NCBI GenBank assembly: GCA_963814875.1
Contig: CAWFFJ010000004.1
Coordinates: 1-37,075 of the forward strand
DNA length: 37,075 nt
Source of the DNA: CAVSIS01 sp963814875
GTDB lineage: Bacteria > Acidobacteriota > Thermoanaerobaculia > Thermoanaerobaculales > Sulfomarinibacteraceae
Direction: 5' to 3'
Shown here: in pieces, positions 31,140-37,075 of the stretch
Layout: the number at the start of each line of letters is the position of its first letter
Numbering within the stretch: the stretch's first letter is position 1
The notes under the pieces: model-generated
What the model saw: the letters and a program-made list of their open reading frames with translations, nothing else
Database searches by the model: none
What the model was told of the DNA's origin: nothing
Translations under genes and position numbers: made by a program

Positions 31140-31335
31140 CTCACCCGCACCTCGCACCGCCGCCAGCTCACGTCGCCATGGTATCTCGACCCCTCCGCAC
31201 GACGACATGAGGAACCCGCGCTGCCCACCGGGCTTCGCCAAGAACGGAGCGCGGCGTCATCTCTGAGAGTACGGTCAGCCCATCTGCTTTCCGCATCTCG
31301 CCGGCCACAGTAGAAGTCTGGCAGATGGTGCGGGT

Positions 31336-31341
31336 TAAGAT
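31336..31341 (+). promoter_or_regulatory. -10-like TAAGAT upstream of the EamA gene
   Basis: TAAGAT ends 9 nt before the ATG at 31351, with no Shine-Dalgarno between, so the leader would be absent or only a few bases long. The -35 match is poor. Confidence 0.35.
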
Positions 31342-31350
31342 GGCGCGGCG

Positions 31351-32358
31351 ATGAACCGTACCGCCGTCGGCGCACTCGCGATCTGCTGTGCCGCAACTCT
31401 CTGGGGGCTGGACGGTGTCGTGTTCACCCCTCGCCTCGGCAACCTCCCGGTCCTCCTGGTCGTGCTCCTGCTCCACGCGGTCCCGTTTCTGCTCATGATC
31501 CCGTTCCTCTCGGGCTCGCTACGTCGGATCTGGGCAATGGACCGCGGCGGCTGGCTGGCGCTCGTCGCGGTTTCCGCGACCGGGGGTGTCCTGGGGACCT
31601 TCGCAATCGTCACGGCGCTCTTCCTGGTCAACTTCAACCAGCTCAGCGTGGTCGTCCTGCTGCAGAAGCTGCAGCCCGTGTTCGCGATCGGCCTTGCCGC
31701 CCTGCTCCTCGGGGAACGGGTGAGCGGAGCGTTCCTGCGCTGGGCGGCGCTAGCGCTCGGCGGGGCGTATCTGCTGACCTTCGGCGTGTCCGTCCCGCAC
31801 TGGGGCGGGTCGAAGGTCGGTGCCGCCGCGGTGTGGGCGGTCGTCGCCGCGGCGGCGTTCGGCTCTGCCACGGTCCTCGGCAAGCGCCTGCTGCACAGCC
31901 TCGACTTTCGCAGCGCCACCTTCGCCCGCTACGGCATGACCGCCGTGCTCGCGCTGGCCGTCGTTCTGGCTGCAGACGACGGGCTGCCGCTCGCCCAGGT
32001 CACTGCGCCCAACTGGCTGCTGATCCTGGTCATCGGGCTGACCACCGGGAGCGGCGCGATCTTCCTCTACTACTGGGGCCTGACCCGGGTCAGTGCGAGC
32101 GTCGCCACGATCTGCGAGCTGTGCCTGCCGCTGTCTGCGATGCTGCTCGACTACCTGATCAACGGCTCGGTCCTCGGCGGTTGGCAATGGCTCGGCGCCG
32201 CACTGCTGATCGGGTCGATCGTGCAGATCACGCGAGGCGCCGGCACCAAACCGGTCCCGCCGGCGAGGCCGCTACTCGAGGCGCAGCCGCCGCACCGCGA
32301 GCGCACCAAAGGCGATCGCGAAACCGACCAGGACCGCCAGCGGCACCGTCACGGCTGA
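31351..32358 (+). CDS. EamA/DMT-superfamily transporter
   Basis: The 335-residue membrane protein has about ten TM helices in two EamA repeats. The first repeat contains AATLWGLDGVVFTPRLGNLP and LLQKLQPVFAIGLAALLLGERV; the second contains AAFGSATVLGKRLL, YYWGLTRVSASVATICELCLPLSA and the final GGWQWLGAALLIGSIVQI. Such transporters move small metabolites such as amino acids or nucleobases, usually as exporters; the substrate is unknown. The family fold ends near residue 300. The last ~35 residues are a polar, His/Arg/Gln-rich extension encoded antisense to the end of the ABC permease gene, an 87-bp tail-to-tail overlap. Confidence 0.93.
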   Translation: MNRTAVGALAICCAATLWGLDGVVFTPRLGNLPVLLVVLLLHAVPFLLMIPFLSGSLRRIWAMDRGGWLALVAVSATGGVLGTFAIVTALFLVNFNQLSVVVLLQKLQPVFAIGLAALLLGERVSGAFLRWAALALGGAYLLTFGVSVPHWGGSKVGAAAVWAVVAAAAFGSATVLGKRLLHSLDFRSATFARYGMTAVLALAVVLAADDGLPLAQVTAPNWLLILVIGLTTGSGAIFLYYWGLTRVSASVATICELCLPLSAMLLDYLINGSVLGGWQWLGAALLIGSIVQITRGAGTKPVPPARPLLEAQPPHRERTKGDRETDQDRQRHRHG

Positions 32359-33432
32359 CAGCGGCTGCCCAAACGCGATCACCCGATGCAAGGCGAGCAT
32401 CGCCCAACCTGACGGAAACGCCAGTGCGACCTTCTGGAGGGTCGGCGAGACAATCTCGATCGGCCACCAGCAGCCGCCCAGACCCGCCATCGCCATCGTC
32501 GCGACGACCCCGACGCTTGCCGCCCGGTCGGGGTCGCGGATCGCGGCTCCGGCGAGCACACCGAGCGGTGTCACCGCGAGCGCGTAGACCAGGAGCACGA
32601 TCAGCGCGGTGCCGGGGCGGTCCCCGATCGGAACGCCGAGGGCGTGGTGAGCGATCACCCCCACCGCGACCAGGAACATGATCTGCACCGCCGCGATCGC
32701 ATACCGCCCAACGATCTTCCCGGCCACGACCTCCCGGCTCAGCACGGGTGCCGTCATCAGCCGTCTCAGTTGGCCCCCGGCACGCTCGGCCGACAGTGAG
32801 GCGGCACCGTAGGTCAGGGCCACCAGCATCACGAACATCACCGTCATCCCGGGGATGGACTGGGTGAAGCCCCCCGGAGCGGTGCGCGACCTCCCCGCGA
32901 AGCTCGCCTTGACCTGCACCAGGTCCTCGGCCGGCGGAAGCGCGGCGAGCGCGTCCGGCGCGACACTCTCCCCCGCCGCCAGGCCCTGGGCCGCCTCCAC
33001 TAGCCGTCCGGTCACCCGGGCGATCGCGGAGACGATCCGTGCCTGCGCCACCAGCGCGGCCCGATCGTCCGAGCCCGGATCTTTCTCGAGCCGTAGCGTG
33101 ACCAGCTCGCCGGCGAGCACGTTGGCGCTGAAGCTCTCCGGGATGACCAGCGTGCGAACGGCGTTCTGCGCCGCAGCCCGCTCCGCCGCCGTCATCTCCA
33201 CGACCTCGAGCTTCCCGCTTGCAAGGGCGCCGACCAGCTCGCGCGCCACGACGCCGCCATCCCCGTCGACCACCGTCAGACGGGCCTGCGCTCGGCTCGG
33301 ATCGCCGCCGCCGATCACGAGGCCGAAGAAGGTCGCAAAGACGATCGGCATCACCGCCAGCCACAGCGTCGCGCTGCGGTCGCCGAGGACGCGCCGCAGG
33401 TCGTGCAGGGCGATGCGAAGGACCGCGGCCAT
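32272..33432 (-). CDS. ABC-2 type transporter permease (second)
   Basis: The 386-residue permease has one N-terminal TM helix (about 20-40, AVMPIVFATFFGLVIGG), a ~150-residue periplasmic segment, and then five or six TM helices. It has the ABC-2 layout with LSAERAGGQLRRLMTAPV as the conserved cytoplasmic loop. It is the last gene of a three-gene export operon; its ATG shares one base with the upstream permease stop (TGATG). Paired with the other permease, it probably forms a heterodimeric membrane channel. The cargo is unknown. The 3' end overlaps the convergent EamA gene. Confidence 0.92.
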   Translation of the reverse strand: MAAVLRIALHDLRRVLGDRSATLWLAVMPIVFATFFGLVIGGGDPSRAQARLTVVDGDGGVVARELVGALASGKLEVVEMTAAERAAAQNAVRTLVIPESFSANVLAGELVTLRLEKDPGSDDRAALVAQARIVSAIARVTGRLVEAAQGLAAGESVAPDALAALPPAEDLVQVKASFAGRSRTAPGGFTQSIPGMTVMFVMLVALTYGAASLSAERAGGQLRRLMTAPVLSREVVAGKIVGRYAIAAVQIMFLVAVGVIAHHALGVPIGDRPGTALIVLLVYALAVTPLGVLAGAAIRDPDRAASVGVVATMAMAGLGGCWWPIEIVSPTLQKVALAFPSGWAMLALHRVIAFGQPLSAVTVPLAVLVGFAIAFGALAVRRLRLE

Positions 33433-34685
33433 CACGCACCTCCCGCGGCGATCCGGCGACGCAGCACCACCACGCCGACGGCGAGCATGAGCGAACCCGC
33501 CGCGACCAGCACCGCCAGGTTGGGGGCGACCTCCGCGAGCCCCGCGCCGCGCTGGACCATGGCGTTGAAGCCGTCCGTCGCCCAGTACACCAGGGTCGAG
33601 CGCGAGAGCGGCCGCAGCCATGCCGGGATCTGGTCCACCGGCGCAAACGCGCCGCCCAGCATCGACCACACGATGATCAAGATCGTGCCCAGCGCGTCTC
33701 CCTGCCGTTCGCTGCCGACCAGGCTCGTCAAGAGCAGGAGCGTGCCGCCGGCGGCGATCGCGGTCGCAGCGATCAGCGCCGCGAGCGCTGCGGCCGACCC
33801 CCACGCAATCCCGGCGACGGCGCCGAGCCCGATCATCAGGGCGAGCCCGATCCCGGTCGTGACGACCACCGAGAGGCACTTCCCGGCGAGGTAGTCGGCC
33901 ACCGTGACCGGAGCGGTGAGGAGGTGCCGCAGCCGCCCTGCCTCACGGTCCCGCAGGATGTCCCGGGTCGCCGCCTGAGCCAGGAAGAGCGCGCCCATCA
34001 CTGCGAGTCCGGGCAGGAAGAAACCGAGCACAGAGACGTCGCGAACCGACTCGGCAGCGGGCTCGTGGCTCGCGGCGGTGACCGACTCGAGCCCGATCAC
34101 AGGCGGAAACACGTAGCGACCGGCGCCCTCGATCCGGTGGTAGAAGGCCGTGCTCATCCCGGTCACGGTCTCCAGCGACGGGCCGCGGTCATCCTCGGAC
34201 ATGGCGGCGATCTGATCGAGCTCGGGCCGCAGCGCGCGCGACGCGGCCGAAAGTGCGCTCGCAACGACCCCGGCGCCTTCCTCGACCACGCCCGGAAGGA
34301 AGCTCTGTGCCGGGTTCTTCACCACCTCGACCCGGGTCGGGCGGCCCGCGAGGAAGTCCTTGGTGAAGTCCTTGGGAAGGTGAACCAGGGCCGAGGCCTC
34401 ACCGCGGTCCATCGCCGCGAGACCCTCTTCGCCGACCTCCACGACCTCGAGGCGGGCGGGACCTTCCTGGCCTGAGGATCCCGCACCCGCGAGCAGGCGT
34501 GACAGCAGGCCGTCGTCCTCGTTCCACAGCAGCACCCGAATGACGATGTCGCGCGGGCCGCTCCCGCCGAAGACGAGACTGAACATCGCGGCCATCACGA
34601 GCGGGACTGCGAACAGCAGCGCCGTACGGCCGGGTGAGCGGACCATGCGCAGGAGGTCGCGGCGGAGGATGGCGAGCGCGGCCAT
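33432..34685 (-). CDS. ABC-2 type transporter permease (first)
   Basis: The 417-residue permease has the same layout as its neighbour: one TM helix near residues 20-40 (ALLFAVPLVMAAMFSLVFGG), a large periplasmic segment (about 45-190), and five to six C-terminal TM helices. Its conserved loop is RDREAGRLRHLLTAPV. The near-identical loop pattern in both permeases indicates an old duplication. The ATG shares its first base with the stop of the ATPase gene (TGATG), and the next gene starts at its own stop in the same way, so all three are translated in a coupled series. Confidence 0.92.
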   Translation of the reverse strand: MAALAILRRDLLRMVRSPGRTALLFAVPLVMAAMFSLVFGGSGPRDIVIRVLLWNEDDGLLSRLLAGAGSSGQEGPARLEVVEVGEEGLAAMDRGEASALVHLPKDFTKDFLAGRPTRVEVVKNPAQSFLPGVVEEGAGVVASALSAASRALRPELDQIAAMSEDDRGPSLETVTGMSTAFYHRIEGAGRYVFPPVIGLESVTAASHEPAAESVRDVSVLGFFLPGLAVMGALFLAQAATRDILRDREAGRLRHLLTAPVTVADYLAGKCLSVVVTTGIGLALMIGLGAVAGIAWGSAAALAALIAATAIAAGGTLLLLTSLVGSERQGDALGTILIIVWSMLGGAFAPVDQIPAWLRPLSRSTLVYWATDGFNAMVQRGAGLAEVAPNLAVLVAAGSLMLAVGVVVLRRRIAAGGA

Positions 34686-35615
34686 CAGTCGCGCAGCTCC
34701 CGCCCCGTCAGCCTGATGAAGACGCTCTGCAGGCTCTGACGCTGGATCGACACATCGGACACGCCGAGGTCCATGCCGAGGACCGCCGGCAGTATCGAGA
34801 GAAGGCCGGGGCCGCCGGGCTCGACCGCGAGCACCGCCAGCTCTGGCCCGATGCTCAGCACCCGTGTCCCCGGCACGGCGGCGAGCCGCTCGCGCACGGC
34901 GGACTCGCCGAACTCGCCGGTGAGCCGCAGGACCTCGCCTTCGCCCGCGAGGCGCCGGAGCTCGTCGAGGGTTCCGACAGTGAGCACGCGGCCGTGATCC
35001 ATGATCGCGATGCGGTCGCACAGCTCCTCGGCCTCGTCCATGTAGTGGGTGGTGTAGAGCACCGTCGTCCCGGCTGCGGCGACCTCGCGGACGACCTCGA
35101 GGATGCCGAGGCGGGCCTGGGGGTCGATCCCTACCGTCGGCTCGTCGAGGAGCAGGACCTTCGGCTCGGCGATGAGGCCCATACACAAGTTGAGGCGCCG
35201 CTTCATGCCGCCGGAGAAGGTCGCCACCTTGCTCTTCGCGCGCTCCGCGAGGCCGACCCGCTCCAGCGATGCCGCCACCCGCCGCCGCAGCTCGCTGCCG
35301 CGGATTCCGTACAGCGAGCCCCAGAACATGAGGTTGTCGCGCGCCGTCAGGTCCTCGTAGACCGCGATCTCCTGCGGCACGACGCCGAGCGAGCGCTTGG
35401 CCTCCCGCGGTCTCTCCCAGACATCGACTCCTGAGAGCAGCACCCTGCCGGCATCCGGTTCGAGCACCCCGCAGACCATGTTGATCGTGGTCGTCTTGCC
35501 GGCCCCGTTCGGGCCCAGCAGGCCGAAGATCTCGCCCTTCGCCGACGGCAAACGAGAGGTCGTCCACCGCCACCAGGGAGCCGAAGCTCTTGCGCAGCGC
35601 CTCTACCTCGATCAT
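34685..35615 (-). CDS. ABC transporter ATPase (DrrA/CcmA-like), frameshifted near its start
   Basis: From 35551 down the frame encodes a complete ATPase core: Walker A GLLGPNGAGKTT, Q-loop VVPQE, signature FSGGMKRRLN, Walker B VLLLDEPTVGID and H-loop TTHYMDE. A ~80-residue C-terminal domain follows, as in drug- and linearmycin-type exporters. The expected first ~25 residues (MIEVEALRKSFGSLVAVDDL and SFAV) lie in a different frame from ATG 35615, preceded by GGGGTG. Joining them requires removing one base near 35535-35545, where GAAGGG is read in place of an expected GAGGG. Without that correction the only start is a TTG at 35551, which drops the first two strands. This may be a sequencing error, a recent mutation or recoding. 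It powers the two downstream permeases. Confidence 0.88.
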
Positions 35616-35722
35616 CGTCACCCCTATTCCACCCATTGCGCATGATCTGCAGAACTCAGTACGCTAGGGGTGCGCCAGAAGTTCCGCGCGTGATCTTACC
35701 GCCGACGTCGAGGAGGACGGTC

Positions 35723-37075
35723 ATGGACACTCAGAGGCTGCGCGTCGAGCTCCGCGACGGGTCCTGGGAGACCGAGCCGCCCGACCCTTCCTTCGCGCCC
35801 GCCCTCGGCCACGTCCTAGGCAGCATTGTCCGAGTGGAGGAGATTCCGCGCGACCTTCCCGTGGTCGGCCACGTCCACCTCTTCGGACGGTGGTGCATCT
35901 TCATCCGCGAGCCGAAGGCGCGCGCCCTGGATGTCGTCCTGCTCAGCCCGAACGAGTACCTGCGCCACGCGTTCGACCCGTTCCTGGTCGGCGCCCGCGT
36001 CCTGGCCAGCCCGACGCTCAAGACGCTGGTAGAGAAGCCGGGGCTGGGACACGTTTCCGCACCCGCGCGCCCGATTCCGGTTCGTGAGGTGGAGAACTAC
36101 CTGCCCCTCGCCTGGGCCCGCTACGCGGCATCCCCAATGGAAGAGCGCCAGCGACTCTTCATTTCACTGTTGCCGTCAGACATCCCGGCGGACCGGTCGC
36201 CGCTGACCTGCTTCGTGGTCGACCCTGAGCCCGAACCCGAGATGCCGTCCACGGACGAGGAGCCCGACCGGCCGGCGCCACTCCCCGAACCCGAACCGCC
36301 GGTGGCGGCTCACGAACTGCTGCCAAAGCCAGCGCCGAACGAGCCGGCCGAACCGCCCCTCACCGACCCCTTCGAGCTCGGCGAAGCGACCCCACCGGTT
36401 CCGGCCGAAGTCGCGCCGGCGGCCGCCGCACACGCCGACGAACCTCCGCCTGTCGCCCGCGACGTCGGATCCCCACAGCCCGATGCGGCCGGCGAGTGGT
36501 TCGACGTCCCCCTCGCCCGCACCGAGGAGCCCGAACCCGCAACCGCCGAGCCCCCCGAGGCCCCGTCGGACTCCCTCGGCGTGGCAGGAAACGACGAAGG
36601 AGCTCCCGACGCGGGCGTCGCGGCCGAGCTCCAACGCGCGTTGGCACGACGGACCGCTGCGATCGCAATCCTCGCGGTCGTGCTCCTGGCCACGATCGTC
36701 GCCGGCGCGCTGTATGGCCGCAAGGTCGACCGGCGCCTAGCCGAGCTCGAGGCGACGCGGGTCCGGCTCACGACCCTCACCGAAGGGCTCGGGTTGGGAA
36801 GCGACTCCCGCAGTCCGGAGGTCGCTCTGCGCGCAAAGCTCGGCGACATGGCCACGGCCTCAATCCAAAGCGGCGCCTGGCAGGAGGGCCTGCGCTCGCG
36901 CGGGGTCGAGCCCGAAACCTTCTTGAGCGAGCTCGTCGACCTCTCCCGTCTGGAGCCGCAGCTGAACCGGCTCGCCGCCGCGGACTCCGCACTGGCCGAC
37001 CTCGCCCAGCGCCACGACCCGCTCGTCGCCCTCTCCGGACACAGTGAAGACCTCGTCGCCATCGCCGACGACCGT
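35723..37075 (+). CDS. Single-TM protein of unknown function, 3' end outside the window
   Basis: The frame is open from ATG 35723 to the window end (451 codons, no stop). GAGGAGG lies 6 nt before the start. The first ~160 residues form a soluble alpha/beta domain (starting MDTQRLRVELRDGSWE, with FGRWCIFIREPKA and LSPNEYLRHAFDPFLVG) that I do not recognise. Residues about 165-295 are a Pro/Glu/Asp/Ala-rich, probably disordered linker. A TM helix follows near 309-330 (AAIAILAVVLLATIVAGAL), then a charged, Leu-rich helical region likely to form a coiled coil (about 335-451). The topology suggests a cytoplasmic N-terminal domain tethered to a periplasmic coiled coil. Function is unknown. It is divergent from the ABC operon. 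Confidence 0.8.
   Translation, partial: MDTQRLRVELRDGSWETEPPDPSFAPALGHVLGSIVRVEEIPRDLPVVGHVHLFGRWCIFIREPKARALDVVLLSPNEYLRHAFDPFLVGARVLASPTLKTLVEKPGLGHVSAPARPIPVREVENYLPLAWARYAASPMEERQRLFISLLPSDIPADRSPLTCFVVDPEPEPEMPSTDEEPDRPAPLPEPEPPVAAHELLPKPAPNEPAEPPLTDPFELGEATPPVPAEVAPAAAAHADEPPPVARDVGSPQPDAAGEWFDVPLARTEEPEPATAEPPEAPSDSLGVAGNDEGAPDAGVAAELQRALARRTAAIAILAVVLLATIVAGALYGRKVDRRLAELEATRVRLTTLTEGLGLGSDSRSPEVALRAKLGDMATASIQSGAWQEGLRSRGVEPETFLSELVDLSRLEPQLNRLAAADSALADLAQRHDPLVALSGHSEDLVAIADDR

Overview
The window is about 37 kb of very GC-rich, densely packed bacterial DNA, with many 1-14 bp gene overlaps and many GTG starts. It has no phage, transposase, IS element or CRISPR array. The gene mix (MglA-type GTPase, several FHA proteins, tandem HD-GYP, DUF1573, a YXWGXW-type exported protein, an OPT transporter, eukaryotic-type UDP-glucose pyrophosphorylase, a possible sigma-54 promoter) fits a free-living Gram-negative such as an Acidobacteriota member. 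Myxococcota-like relatives cannot be excluded without a phylogeny.

Layout. 1-4.3 kb (minus): lipoprotein, der, mglA-like GTPase with a long acidic tail, merR-type regulator, and the 5' part of a tRNA-Pro cut by the window edge. 4.4-6.1 kb (plus): CoA-disulfide-reductase-like flavoprotein and a small one-knuckle coiled-coil protein. 6.1-6.8 kb: non-coding element with 111-bp imperfect inverted arms; the distal arm encodes the last residues of RecG. 6.7-14.8 kb (minus): lytic transglycosylase, ClpX-like AAA+ protein, macro-domain-like protein, FHA-Fis protein, RNase P RNA, LD-carboxypeptidase, cNMP/FHA protein, recG. 14.8-18.4 kb (plus): UTP-glucose-1-phosphate uridylyltransferase and OPT transporter. 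18.4-19.6 kb (minus): 2,4-dienoyl-CoA-reductase-like SDR and a STAS protein. 19.8-22.6 kb (plus): DivK-like receiver, double REC-HD-GYP protein, arfB. 22.7-25.2 kb (minus): exported amidohydrolase and a lipoprotein-type isoaspartate methyltransferase. 25.3-26.8 kb (plus): exported YXWGXW-type protein behind a sigma-54-like promoter. 26.9-30.2 kb: DUF1573 protein (minus) divergent from an OmpR-type two-component pair (plus). 30.3-32.4 kb: RNase Z-like hydrolase and an EamA transporter. 32.3-35.6 kb (minus): ABC-2 export operon whose ATPase gene carries a frameshift. 35.7 kb to the end: partial single-TM protein with an acidic proline-rich linker.

Shared themes are signalling (MerR, two FHA proteins, cNMP sensor, STAS, two receiver systems, c-di-GMP hydrolysis), envelope work (two peptidoglycan enzymes, several exported proteins) and translation or RNA housekeeping (der, rnpB, arfB, tRNA-Pro, RNase Z-like). 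Several operon-leading genes have a -10-like hexamer only 6-9 nt before the start codon and no Shine-Dalgarno, suggesting leaderless transcripts, while genes inside operons mostly have clear Shine-Dalgarno sites or coupled starts.
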